Notes under the pieces: generated by a model
Databases searched by the model: none
Told to the model about the DNA's origin: nothing
The model's input: only the letters and a program-made list of their open reading frames with translations
Translations under genes and position numbers: made by a program
Part shown: positions 1-9,596 of the stretch, piece by piece
Layout: each line of letters opens with the position of its first letter
Position numbering within the stretch: the first letter of the stretch is position 1
From: Candidatus Nitrosopelagicus sp.
GTDB taxonomy: Archaea; Thermoproteota; Nitrososphaeria; Nitrososphaerales; Nitrosopumilaceae
NCBI GenBank assembly: GCA_028345295.1
Contig: JAOMDA010000002.1
Span: 62,001 to 126,000, forward strand
Length of the DNA: 64,000 nucleotides
Direction of reading: 5' to 3'

Positions 1-177
1 TCTTTCTTCCAATGTTCCTAGAACTTCATAAATCTTTGAATAAGGAACACCCGAACTCTGGCTAAGTTCTGATGCATTTAATTCTCCACCTTTTAGTAAT
101 GCAGTATAAGTTTTGATCTCATAACTTGTCAGACCAATCTTTTCAAGTGACTTTTTTGTCTTATCTGAGATACTCAT
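1..177 (-). CDS. TrmB-like / winged-helix transcriptional regulator (N-terminal part, truncated by window edge)
   Basis: Reverse-strand translation MSISDKTKKSLEKIGLTSYEIKTYTALLKGGELNASELSQSSGVPYSKIYEVLGTLEER matches the TrmB wHTH pattern. Confidence 0.8.
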   Translation of the reverse strand, partial: MSISDKTKKSLEKIGLTSYEIKTYTALLKGGELNASELSQSSGVPYSKIYEVLGTLEER

Positions 178-288
178 GCGATCAATTCCTAATTTTGATA
201 TTTATATTGCATATATACCCATTACCCATTTCATCTGGTGGAGAGTAGGAATTGGATTATATAGTAAGTTTGAAAAATTTTGTTATAC

Positions 289-1956
289 ATGGCTCTAATT
301 CAGATATCCAATCAGTCTACTAAGGTAAAGGGAAAGAAATCTACTATTAGATTTACACAAAGTATTTGCCCAGACTGTAACATGATTCTGGACGCTGAAG
401 TTTTTGAAAGAAATAACCAAGTCTTCATGTCTAAGATTTGCCCAACACATGGTGAAACTGAAGAATTGTATTTTGGCTCATATGATATGTACAAGAAATT
501 TAGTACATACTGGGTTGATGGAAAAGGTGCACATTCACCAAATGTAATAATGGAAGACAAATGTTCTTGTCCAAACAACTGTGGTCTTTGTTCTAATCAT
601 TTATCTCATAGTGGTCTTGCAAATATGATAGTCACAAACAGATGTGATCTTACATGTTGGTATTGTTTCTTTTATGTTAAGAAAGGTCTTGAAGGTGCAT
701 ACATGTATGAACCAGAACTTGATCAGGTAAGAGCAATGATGAAGACTCTAAGATCAGAAAGACCAATCCCAGGAAACTCTATGCAGATTACTGGTGGTGA
801 ACCAATGCTTAGAGAAGACATTAGTGATGTTATTAAAATTATGAAAGAAGAAGGTGTTGAACATATTCAAATGAATACAAATGGAATTAGACACGCAATG
901 GATCCAGAAGCTGCGCGTGATGTTAGAATGGCTGGATGTAACAATTTGTATCTTAGTTTTGATGGTGTAACTGCAAGAACTAATCCAAAGAATCATTGGG
1001 AAATTCCTTACGCACTTGATAGTTGTAGAAAAACTGGAACAACTGTTGTTTTTGTTCCAACAGTAATCAAATCAATTAATGATCATGAATTAGGTGGAAT
1101 AATTAGATATGCACAAAAGAACTTAGATGTAGTTCATGCAGTAAACTTTCAACCAGTATCACTTACTGGAAGAATGGGAAAAACTGAACGTGATAAATAT
1201 AGAATTACAATTCCAGATTGTATTCAAAGAATTGAAGAGCAGACAGAAGGTCAAGTTACAGTTGATGATTGGTATCCAGTACCAAGTTGCATGCCACTAA
1301 CAAATGTTATTGAAGCATTTTCAAGTAAACCAAAATATGAATTATCAATCCACTTTGCATGTGGTGCAGGAAGTTATGTCTTCCAGGATGAAAACACAAA
1401 GAAACTTGTCCCAATGACTAGATTCTGTGATATTCAAGGAATGTTAGAATTGTTTGAAGATAAATCAGAACAAATTCGTTCTGGTGCAAACAAGTACTTT
1501 ACAATGTTAGAAGTTGTAAGAAAACTCAAAGGATTTATTGATAGATCAAAGCAACCAGCAGGATTGGATCTAGCCAAAATGTTTGGAAATATACTCATGA
1601 AACGTTCTTTTGATGCTGTAGGTTCATGGCATGTCAAGGGTTTATTCTTAGGTATGATGCACTTTCAAGACAAATACAATGAAGATTTAGAAAGATTGCA
1701 AAGATGTGATATTCATTATGTTACTCCTGATCTTAGGATAATTCCTTTCTGTGCATTTAATGTAATTCCAGAATGGTATAGAGACAGAATTCAAAAGAAA
1801 TATTCCATTACAGTAGAAGAATGGGAAGAAAGAGAAGGTGTTACACTCGAAGATGGTCTTTACAGAGGCCTCATGAGAAGAGGCGCTGGTGACGAATTAG
1901 CAGCTGGATGTGCAAAAAGTGAAATGTTCCATCAAGCAGAACAAGCAACAATGTAA
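289..1956 (+). CDS. Radical SAM protein, tetraether lipid synthase (Tes)-like
   Basis: N-terminal rubredoxin/Zn-ribbon-like CPDC...CPTHG, CxCPNNCGLC, radical SAM CDLTCWYC (CX3CX2C), TGGEP, extra C-terminal Cys; no B12 domain. ATG at 289 preferred over TTG at 280. Confidence 0.75.
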   Translation: MALIQISNQSTKVKGKKSTIRFTQSICPDCNMILDAEVFERNNQVFMSKICPTHGETEELYFGSYDMYKKFSTYWVDGKGAHSPNVIMEDKCSCPNNCGLCSNHLSHSGLANMIVTNRCDLTCWYCFFYVKKGLEGAYMYEPELDQVRAMMKTLRSERPIPGNSMQITGGEPMLREDISDVIKIMKEEGVEHIQMNTNGIRHAMDPEAARDVRMAGCNNLYLSFDGVTARTNPKNHWEIPYALDSCRKTGTTVVFVPTVIKSINDHELGGIIRYAQKNLDVVHAVNFQPVSLTGRMGKTERDKYRITIPDCIQRIEEQTEGQVTVDDWYPVPSCMPLTNVIEAFSSKPKYELSIHFACGAGSYVFQDENTKKLVPMTRFCDIQGMLELFEDKSEQIRSGANKYFTMLEVVRKLKGFIDRSKQPAGLDLAKMFGNILMKRSFDAVGSWHVKGLFLGMMHFQDKYNEDLERLQRCDIHYVTPDLRIIPFCAFNVIPEWYRDRIQKKYSITVEEWEEREGVTLEDGLYRGLMRRGAGDELAAGCAKSEMFHQAEQATM

Positions 1957-2005
1957 TTAGATTTTTAAAAAGATTCAAGTTAGTGATTTTCAGTTAATAT
2001 AAGAT

Positions 2006-3061
2006 ATGAGCTCAAACACAAATCCACCTTTGAGAACAGTTGAATGGAAAAATAACAAAGTTCGTATGATTGATCAAACAAAACTGCCAAACGAATTTGT
2101 CTATGTTGAATATAATGATTTTAATCAAGTTGCAGATGCAATTAGAAATCTTGTAGTCCGTGGAGCACCTGCAATAGGGGTTTCTGGCGCATTTGGATTA
2201 GCATTAGCATCAATGCAAAGTGATGCAGTAACCAAAGATGATCTACTTGTATATCTTGAACAAGCTCATGAAATTTTACTTGAAACAAGACCTACTGCAG
2301 TCAATCTGAAATGGGGATTAGATCAAATAATGAAGATTGCACAACAAGGTGAAAACGTTGAACAAATAAAATCTTCAGTAATTGAGGAAGCAAAAAGATT
2401 AGCAGAAGAAGATGTAAAAATTAACATGTCGATGGGAAAGTATGGTTCTGAATTATTTGCTAATAATGATACTGTAATGACACATTGTAATGCTGGTGCA
2501 TTAGCAACAGTTGGATATGGAACTGCATTAGGAGTGATTCGAGCAACTAAAGAAAGTGGAAAAAATATTAAAGTTATTGCAACTGAGACAAGACCAATCC
2601 AACAAGGTTCAAGATTAACTGCATTTGAACTAAAGCATGATGGTATAGATGTCAGTCTAATTCCTGATACTGCAGTTGGTTACATAATGGCAAATAATCT
2701 GGTAAACAAAATTGTAGTTGGTGCTGATAGAATTTTGAGAACCGGCCATGTTTTTAATAAAATTGGGACATATCAAGTTGCTACTATGGCTAAACAGCAT
2801 AATATTCCATTTTATGTTGCTGCACCACTATCTACTTTTGATCTAAAAAGTAATCCTGATGAAGTGGTTATAGAACAAAGAAAGGCATCTGAAGTTACTG
2901 GTATTGGTGATAAAAAGACTGCACCTGATGATATCAATGTTATAAATCCAGCATTTGATATGACTCCACCAGAACTAATATCTGGAATAATTACAGAAAA
3001 AGGAATAGTAAAGGCTCCATTTGATGATTCTATCAAAAAGTTATTTGAAGCTAATTTATAG
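2006..3061 (+). CDS. mtnA: S-methyl-5-thioribose-1-phosphate isomerase / aIF2B-like family
   Basis: LRTVEWKNNKVRMIDQTKLP, RNLVVRGAPAIGVSGAFGLAL, THCNAGALATVGYGTALGV motifs. Confidence 0.88.
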   Translation: MSSNTNPPLRTVEWKNNKVRMIDQTKLPNEFVYVEYNDFNQVADAIRNLVVRGAPAIGVSGAFGLALASMQSDAVTKDDLLVYLEQAHEILLETRPTAVNLKWGLDQIMKIAQQGENVEQIKSSVIEEAKRLAEEDVKINMSMGKYGSELFANNDTVMTHCNAGALATVGYGTALGVIRATKESGKNIKVIATETRPIQQGSRLTAFELKHDGIDVSLIPDTAVGYIMANNLVNKIVVGADRILRTGHVFNKIGTYQVATMAKQHNIPFYVAAPLSTFDLKSNPDEVVIEQRKASEVTGIGDKKTAPDDINVINPAFDMTPPELISGIITEKGIVKAPFDDSIKKLFEANL

Positions 3062-3094
3062 AAAGTTTTTATCTCTACTGTATTTTTTTAGCAT

Positions 3095-3736
3095 ATGGAA
3101 CCAGTAAGTGAAGACCAAGTTAGAAATTCTTTGAAACAATGTATGGATCCTGAAGTACCTCTAAGTATTGTTGATATGGGTTTAATCTATGGCATTGATA
3201 TTTCTGAAAATAATGATGTTAATATCCAAATGACTATGACTACCCAAGGTTGTCCTTTACATGAAACAATGGTTGATGATGTTAAACGGTATACAAAGAA
3301 AGTTTCAGGAGTAAATAGTGTTAATGTTGACATTGTTTGGGATCCTCCTTGGACAATGGATAAAATGTCAGATGAAGCAAAAGCAATGATGAAAAAAATG
3401 GGCTCACAAAGTACCCCTGCTCCAATTGACTATGAAATTGCATTACCTCAGGGAGTAGGAAATTTAGTTAAACAGGAAGATGGTTCAATGGTATTAGCTA
3501 ACGAACACGAACAGGGTTTTATGGTTAATCAGGCTATTATTGACTTTTGGAAATCTTGTGACGGTAATCGTAAAGTCACAGAGTTAGTTGATCTCTTTGC
3601 TCAACAAACTGGATTACAACGAACTCAGGTTGAAAAAGAAGTGATGCAATTAATTAAACAACTCCATGAAGGAGGATTACTCGTAATTCAAAATCAAACA
3701 GATACCCCAAACGTCGAGTTTAAAAAATCAAATTAA
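3095..3736 (+). CDS. DUF59/MIP18 (Fe-S assembly-type) domain fused to PqqD-like domain
   Basis: N-terminal DPEVPLSIVDMGLIYGI...TTQGCPLHETM (DUF59); C-terminal EHEQGFMVNQAIIDFWKSCDGNRKVTELVDLF...VEKEVMQLIKQLHEGGLL (PqqD-like). Confidence 0.75.
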   Translation: MEPVSEDQVRNSLKQCMDPEVPLSIVDMGLIYGIDISENNDVNIQMTMTTQGCPLHETMVDDVKRYTKKVSGVNSVNVDIVWDPPWTMDKMSDEAKAMMKKMGSQSTPAPIDYEIALPQGVGNLVKQEDGSMVLANEHEQGFMVNQAIIDFWKSCDGNRKVTELVDLFAQQTGLQRTQVEKEVMQLIKQLHEGGLLVIQNQTDTPNVEFKKSN

Positions 3737-3972
3737 ATTTCTTTTATTTCTGTAATTGTAGCTTGCACTGAATCCATTTTTACAATTGCTCGTTTTTCAT
3801 TCCATCCTAAAGCAACATACCAGTCACCAGCATCATCATCATATTTGGTTTCAAGTGTTTCAATATCAGATGCCTGCACTTTGTAATTTTTGATAATTCC
3901 TGATATTGCTAATGATATTGCATCTTTTTCAGTTTTGAGTCGTCTATCCATTAACCCAATTCCAGGAGACAT
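3733..3972 (-). CDS. Conserved hypothetical small protein
   Basis: 79-aa intact ORF between genes, convergent with the upstream gene. Confidence 0.6.
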   Translation of the reverse strand: MSPGIGLMDRRLKTEKDAISLAISGIIKNYKVQASDIETLETKYDDDAGDWYVALGWNEKRAIVKMDSVQATITEIKEI

Positions 3973-4019
3973 AGAAAACGTTCAAAATTATATCTAATAT
4001 ACTTGATTATGTATCCGAA

Positions 4020-4094
4020 AGGGCCCGTAGGGATTCGAACCCTAGACCTGTTGGTCCGAAGCCAACCGCTCTATCCAGGCTGAGCTACGGGTCC
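4020..4094 (-). tRNA. tRNA-Arg (TCG)
   Basis: Cloverleaf GGACCCGTAGCTCAGCCTGGATAGAGCGGTTGGCTTCGGACCAACAGGTCTAGGGTTCGAATCCCTACGGGCCC; anticodon loop CTTCGGA. Confidence 0.93.
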
Positions 4095-4136
4095 AAAAAA
4101 ATAAGCATTTAACCTGTCTAAATATCTGTCTTAATT

Positions 4137-5309
4137 ATGAAAGTATCAAAAAAAGTAGCAGGTGTTGAGTATGCAATCAGAGATATTGTTTCAGCTGCTA
4201 GAGATATTGAACAACAAGGAAAATCTGTAGATTATCTGAATATAGGTGATCCTGTGCAATTTGGTTATCAGCCACCTGAAAATGTAAAACAGGCATTAAT
4301 TGATGCAGTGAACAACGGAAATAATTTCTATACTCAGTCTGAGGGTCTTCCAGAGTTGTTAGATGCGATTGCACAAAAGGAAAATTCTAAGGGACTTTCA
4401 ATTGGTCCGGAAAATATTCTAGTTACAAACGGTGTATCTGAAGGATTAGACATGGTAATATCATCAATTGTAGAGGAAGGAGATGAAGTTTTGTTACCAG
4501 GTCCATATTATCCACCTTATGCATCATATGTGAGATTGCATGGTGGGAAACCAATTGAATTTGCAGTTGACCTAAAAAATTCTAGACCAGACATTGATGA
4601 CATTAAAGCAAAGATTTCATCAAAGACTGTCGCTATCTGTTTAATTAGTCCAAATAATCCAACTGGTTTAATTTTTGATGAGAAGTCACTAAAACAGATT
4701 GTTGATATTGCAAATGAACATAATTTCTATTTAATATGTGATGAAATTTATGATAAGATAATTTTTGATCAAGAATTTATAGGAATCGGTAAAGTTGCAG
4801 GAGACTCACCAGTTATCATTCTAAACGGTTTTTCAAAAGTACATCTAATGTCTGGTTGGCGAATTGGTTATATTGCATTTAATGATTCTAAAGAACTTGA
4901 ACCAATTCGAGAAAACCTCCCAAAGTTAGCAAGAGTTAGAATTTCTACTAACTTACCAGTACAATATGCTGCATTGGAATCACTACGTGGACCACAAGAT
5001 TATATTACAAAATTTGTTTCAGAAATAAAAACACATAGAGATTATGTGGTAAAAAGACTCAATGCCATGAATAACATTTCATGTTCTAATCCACAAGGAG
5101 CATTTTATGCATTTCCAAAAATTGAAAATAATAAATTCGCTTCTGATAAGGAATTTGTATTAGAATTACTCAGACAGAAAGGCGTGTTAACAGTTCATGG
5201 TTCTGGATTTGGTGCTCAATATGGCAGTGGTCATTTTAGAGTGGTTTATCTTCCCAATATGGAAATTTTAGAGTCTGCTATGAACAAAATTGAAGATTTT
5301 GTTCGTTAA
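4137..5309 (+). CDS. Pyridoxal-phosphate aminotransferase class I/II (aspartate/alanine type)
   Basis: NPTGLIFDE, CDEIYDKIIFD, NGFSKVHLMSGWRIGY (PLP Lys) motifs. Confidence 0.9.
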   Translation: MKVSKKVAGVEYAIRDIVSAARDIEQQGKSVDYLNIGDPVQFGYQPPENVKQALIDAVNNGNNFYTQSEGLPELLDAIAQKENSKGLSIGPENILVTNGVSEGLDMVISSIVEEGDEVLLPGPYYPPYASYVRLHGGKPIEFAVDLKNSRPDIDDIKAKISSKTVAICLISPNNPTGLIFDEKSLKQIVDIANEHNFYLICDEIYDKIIFDQEFIGIGKVAGDSPVIILNGFSKVHLMSGWRIGYIAFNDSKELEPIRENLPKLARVRISTNLPVQYAALESLRGPQDYITKFVSEIKTHRDYVVKRLNAMNNISCSNPQGAFYAFPKIENNKFASDKEFVLELLRQKGVLTVHGSGFGAQYGSGHFRVVYLPNMEILESAMNKIEDFVR

Positions 5310-5707
5310 TACTTCCAAACTGAAAATTCTTTTGGCGTAATCTCAATAATACAATCAGTATCATCTAGGATCTCTTTTGCAGATTTGCCTTCCAGTGATT
5401 TAAAATATCGTAAAAGTATCTTTTTTGCTAGTCTAGAAACAGTTGTTTTTTCCTTAATCAATTTTGCATTACCTTTTCCCATTACCCCAACGATATTTGG
5501 TGCATGAACACCTACATCCACACAAAAGCTAATTTTTTTATGATTTTTTACATTTTTTACTTTTTCAGTTTTGGTGTTTGTTCCAATGAAAATTTTTTTG
5601 TTCATATACATATACCAAACTGGAACAATGTGAGGCATGCCTGTTTTATTCACAGTTGCCAAATGCAGAATCTTCTGATTCTTTAGAAATTCATCTTTTT
5701 TTGACAT
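5306..5707 (-). CDS. Pyridoxamine 5'-phosphate oxidase-like (FMN/F420-binding split-barrel) protein
   Basis: FLKNQKILHLATVNKTGMPHIVPVWYMYMNKKIFIGT motif; start chosen at MSKKDEF. Confidence 0.8.
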   Translation of the reverse strand: MSKKDEFLKNQKILHLATVNKTGMPHIVPVWYMYMNKKIFIGTNTKTEKVKNVKNHKKISFCVDVGVHAPNIVGVMGKGNAKLIKEKTTVSRLAKKILLRYFKSLEGKSAKEILDDTDCIIEITPKEFSVWKY

Positions 5708-5927
5708 TAGATTTTCTGAACCCCATTCCAATCATAAAACAACCAAATACAATCATTGCTAAAGAGATTTTTTCATTAGTTATATCTGGTCCAACCAAAA
5801 AATCATAAACAAACTCTGGACTCCATATAATTATATTTTGAACTAACACAATTAATGCCATAATAATGAAAAGTAACCCCATTGCAGTAAACCAATTACG
5901 ACCACGACGTGGATATTCAGTACTCAT
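5691..5927 (-). CDS. Small two-TM membrane protein
   Basis: Two hydrophobic segments; intact ORF immediately upstream of the PPOX gene. Confidence 0.6.
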   Translation of the reverse strand: MSTEYPRRGRNWFTAMGLLFIIMALIVLVQNIIIWSPEFVYDFLVGPDITNEKISLAMIVFGCFMIGMGFRKSNVKKR

Positions 5928-5950
5928 AAAAACACTAGATTTTTCAGGAC

Positions 5951-6622
5951 TTAAATTATTTTAATACCAGGATTTTTCATCTTATTGCGAATCATTGCAT
6001 TAAGTAGAAGTGGTGTTGACATTTCAACTAAGTATGCTAGTGTTCCTGGACCAAGATAAAGTGGCCGTAATCCTTCAATTTCATTAATTAAATTATTTAC
6101 TATCTCAACTGATTCTTTACTATCACCTGCAACAAAAATATCATAATCCAAAGTTAATGTTGGATTAACAAGTTTTTTTTCAGAAATAACATGAAATGCT
6201 GAAACCAATTTTGTTTTATCTTTCATATATTTTTCAACTATTTGATGCGAAAATGGTTTGTTCTCTTTTATTGCAACACATTCAAAACCTACATCAGTTT
6301 TTGTCATTGGTACTATTGGTGATATTACAATGCAATTATCATTAATTTCAGGTAAGATCTGTGAACAAATTGAATCGATATTACCATATGGAATAGATAA
6401 GATTAAGATTTGTGATTCTTTGGCTACTGAAACATTATCATTACCTGTAATCTTTCCACTAATATCACCATATGCTTCTTTTGCAAGATTAGTATATTCT
6501 GATGCAGATGATGAAGCACGTTCTGCATCTCGTGAACCTATGATAACTTCATGATTCTTAGACCATCTTAATGCAAAGCCTTTACCCATTCCACCAGTTC
6601 CACCAATAATTCCAATTTTCAT
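5951..6622 (-). CDS. npdG: NADPH-dependent F420 reductase-like
   Basis: MKIGIIGGTGGMGKGFALRWSKNHEVIIGSRD dinucleotide-binding motif and full-length FNO-like sequence. Confidence 0.85.
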   Translation of the reverse strand: MKIGIIGGTGGMGKGFALRWSKNHEVIIGSRDAERASSSASEYTNLAKEAYGDISGKITGNDNVSVAKESQILILSIPYGNIDSICSQILPEINDNCIVISPIVPMTKTDVGFECVAIKENKPFSHQIVEKYMKDKTKLVSAFHVISEKKLVNPTLTLDYDIFVAGDSKESVEIVNNLINEIEGLRPLYLGPGTLAYLVEMSTPLLLNAMIRNKMKNPGIKII

Positions 6623-6682
6623 GAATTCGTTCTAACAATGTTATTATTATCTCTATATGAAAAATTAAAAAGATTCAAAAAA

Positions 6683-7300
6683 ATGATAATATTTCTAAGA
6701 CATGGACAAGCGGAGAATAATACAAAAAAAATTTTAGCTGGGCGTACACCAGGTGTTAACCTAACTGAAGAGGGAAAAAAACAGGCTGAACAAGCTGGAA
6801 AAATGTTACAATCACTTAATGTCTCTGCAATTTATTCTAGTCCGATTGATAGAGCTGTTCAGACTGCTGAAATAATAAAAAAACATTGCAATATTGAATT
6901 TAAAACTGACGATAGATTAATCGAATTGAATATGGGCCAATTTACCATGATGCCTTATCAAGAAATTTTCAATAAATATGGAAATGTTTTTTTAAAATTT
7001 TATAGTGGTTCAGAAGAAGTCAGTGAAAATGGTGTTGAAACATTTACCGAAGTAAAAAAGCGAATTAACGAGATGGTGAATTTTGTTATAAATAAACATA
7101 AGAATGAGAATGTTGTCTTAGTAACTCATATGGATCCTATTAAAGCAATGATCGGTCGAGTGCTAAAATTAAAGCCTGAAGTTTTATTTGAATTGATTAT
7201 TGCTAATGCATCGCTTTCAATTATCAAAAACCACGATCAAAACTTTTACTTGACTGCAATTAATGCAATGCATCCTGAGCGATTTCATGAATCGTTTTAA
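6683..7300 (+). CDS. Histidine phosphatase (phosphoglycerate mutase-like) family
   Basis: IIFLRHGQAENN (RHG), VLVTHMDP motifs; start at MIIFLRHG. Confidence 0.85.
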   Translation: MIIFLRHGQAENNTKKILAGRTPGVNLTEEGKKQAEQAGKMLQSLNVSAIYSSPIDRAVQTAEIIKKHCNIEFKTDDRLIELNMGQFTMMPYQEIFNKYGNVFLKFYSGSEEVSENGVETFTEVKKRINEMVNFVINKHKNENVVLVTHMDPIKAMIGRVLKLKPEVLFELIIANASLSIIKNHDQNFYLTAINAMHPERFHESF

Positions 7301-7357
7301 GGAATCTTCCAAACCCTTAAATACATTTTTCAGCCCACGCAAAAACAACCGGTAATA

Positions 7358-7621
7358 ATGAAAGCAATAATTGGATTAGGAATGGTATTAGGTCTTTTGA
7401 TGATATTACCAGCAATTCAGTATGCATTAGCAGCAGGTGACGAGCCTGGAGAATATTTGGATAGACGAGTTGAGATTTGGGGTTTATTTTATAGATTAAT
7501 GATTGTGGCATTTACTGTTGGAACAGTAGTTTCTGGAATGATAGTTTGGCTTGTTTTAAGATTTAGAGAATCAAACCCAAAGGCAAACCCAACATCATAT
7601 GAGGAGTCTGGAACGTGGTAA
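7358..7621 (+). CDS. Cytochrome oxidase subunit II N-terminal fragment (signal + TM1)
   Basis: RRVEIWGLFYRLMIVAFTVGTVVSGMIVWLVLRFRESNP resembles CoxII TM1; first gene of oxidase cluster. Confidence 0.75.
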   Translation: MKAIIGLGMVLGLLMILPAIQYALAAGDEPGEYLDRRVEIWGLFYRLMIVAFTVGTVVSGMIVWLVLRFRESNPKANPTSYEESGTW

Positions 7622-7622
7622 A

Positions 7623-8054
7623 ATGAGTGGACATTCTTCTTGGCCCGAATGGGTTTACATCGGTGTTGTTGTTGCATTGCTATGTTATGTTGGTGCAGAA
7701 GCTTGGAATATTGAAAGAATTGTAGAACATGTACCAGCAGATGCTGAAATAATTAAAGTTACAGGTCAGCAGTGGTTATGGACTTTTGAACATGAGGATG
7801 GAACAAAAGAGATAGGAGAATTACATCTTGAAAAAGGAAAAGCCTACAAGTTTGAGATAACATCAAAAGATGTTATACATTCATTTAATATTCATGATTA
7901 TGTTGTATTGTTGGATGCTGTTCCTGGAAGAGTTAATACAGTATGGTTTTCACCAACTGAAGCAGGTGAATATGATATTCAATGTAGAGAGTACTGTGGA
8001 TTGATTCATTACAACATGCGTGGAACACTCATTGTGGAGGATAAAGGAGCGTGA
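7623..8054 (+). CDS. coxB: Cytochrome oxidase subunit II C-terminal part (TM2 + CuA domain)
   Basis: GQQWLWTFEHEDG, CREYCGLIHYNM (CuA CX3CX3HX2M). Confidence 0.93.
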   Translation: MSGHSSWPEWVYIGVVVALLCYVGAEAWNIERIVEHVPADAEIIKVTGQQWLWTFEHEDGTKEIGELHLEKGKAYKFEITSKDVIHSFNIHDYVVLLDAVPGRVNTVWFSPTEAGEYDIQCREYCGLIHYNMRGTLIVEDKGA

Positions 8055-8060
8055 TTTGAT

Positions 8061-9587
8061 ATGGTATTAGAACTACATAAACCAAGACCGATTTGGCAGA
8101 TAATGTTCTCTACACATCATACTGATGTAGGATTACTGTATCTTATCACATCACTAGCTTTCATGTTTATGGGTGGTGCACTGGCTCTTATTCTTAGATT
8201 AGAACTGTTTGCACCAGGAACTCAGGTAATTGCTGACTCTATGACGTATAACAGAATCTTTACTGTTCATGGAACAACTCTGATATTCTTATTCATATTA
8301 CCATCTGCATCTGCATTTGGAAATTATCTTGTGCCAATCATGGTTAGATACAAAGATATGGCATATCCAAAACTTAACGCAATTGCATTCTGGATGATTC
8401 CACCAGCTGGTGCATTAATCTGGCTAGGATTTGCGGATTTTACATGGTATGCATATCCAACATATTCTGTAATTAGTGCACCAGGTCCAGCAGCAGACAT
8501 GTGGATTTTTGGTCTGAAAATACTTGGTGTCTCTTCAATACTAGGTTCGATTAATTTTATTGTTACAATCATGAAATGTAAGCATCCTGATTTACCACTT
8601 AGCAAGATGCCGCTTTTAGCATGGGCATATCTTACATCTTCACTAATCACTGTTGTTGCAGTTCCAACATTTGCAGCTGCGCTCTTGATGCTATTAACAG
8701 ACAGATTGGGTGCATCTGGATTCTTTAATCCATTAATGGGAGGCGATCCGATTGCATATCAACATCTGTTCTGGTTCACATTTCATCCAGAAGTTTACAT
8801 TCTGGTTATACCGGCAATTGGATTCATGTATGAGATATTTCCGCGTTTTTCAAGAAAACCAATATTTAGCCATGGATCTGGTGTAACAGCATTTGTTCTT
8901 TTGGCTTTAGTAGGATTTGCGTCATGGGCACATCATATGTATGCAACAGGAATGTCATTTACTGAAAAGACTGTTTTCATGGTAGGTACATTGGCAGCGG
9001 TTCCAGCATCAGCAATGCACACTTTCAACTTTTTGGCAACAATGTGGGGTGGAAGGATCAAATTTGCAACTCCAATTATGTGGGCTGTTGGAGGAATAGC
9101 ATTATTCTTCTCTGCAGGAGCAGGTGGTGTTGTAAACAGTGCAATGCCTTTGGACTTTATCACTCATGATTCTTACTGGGTAGTTGGACATTTCCATCTC
9201 TTCGTAATGGGAACAATTCTGTTTGGAACTGTAGGTTTTGTGTACTACATGTTCCCATACATAACAGGACGAATGTACAACGAGATGTGGGGAAAAGTTC
9301 ACTTCATACTGTCATTTGTTGGTACAGTTATGGTATTCTTCACACAACACATTCTTGGACTGTTTGGCATGCCAAGAAGAATCTACGACTATCCACCTAT
9401 CCCAGAGTGGGTTCAGATGAACATTATAATCTCAATTGGCGCTTTTATCATTGGAATAAGTATGGCAATATTCCTTGCAAACTTGATTTACAGTTCTGCC
9501 AAAGGCAAACCAGCTGACATGGATGATCCATTTGGTCTTGGCGGAAAATATTATTACCCATATCAGGCGAAGAATCCACATCATTGA
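8061..9587 (+). CDS. coxA: Heme-copper (aa3-type) oxidase subunit I
   Basis: HGTTLIFLFILP, FWFTFHPEVYILVIPAIG, HHMYATGM, HDSYWVVGHFHLFVMG motifs. Confidence 0.97.
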   Translation: MVLELHKPRPIWQIMFSTHHTDVGLLYLITSLAFMFMGGALALILRLELFAPGTQVIADSMTYNRIFTVHGTTLIFLFILPSASAFGNYLVPIMVRYKDMAYPKLNAIAFWMIPPAGALIWLGFADFTWYAYPTYSVISAPGPAADMWIFGLKILGVSSILGSINFIVTIMKCKHPDLPLSKMPLLAWAYLTSSLITVVAVPTFAAALLMLLTDRLGASGFFNPLMGGDPIAYQHLFWFTFHPEVYILVIPAIGFMYEIFPRFSRKPIFSHGSGVTAFVLLALVGFASWAHHMYATGMSFTEKTVFMVGTLAAVPASAMHTFNFLATMWGGRIKFATPIMWAVGGIALFFSAGAGGVVNSAMPLDFITHDSYWVVGHFHLFVMGTILFGTVGFVYYMFPYITGRMYNEMWGKVHFILSFVGTVMVFFTQHILGLFGMPRRIYDYPPIPEWVQMNIIISIGAFIIGISMAIFLANLIYSSAKGKPADMDDPFGLGGKYYYPYQAKNPHH

Positions 9588-9596
9588 GGAATTGAA

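Noticed and set aside
8324-8650. Antisense 108-aa ORF inside coxA (and similar ORFs at 8933-9163, 9102-9302, 9287-9517)
   Set aside because: Opposite strand or alternate frame of a strongly conserved coxA; no family motif.
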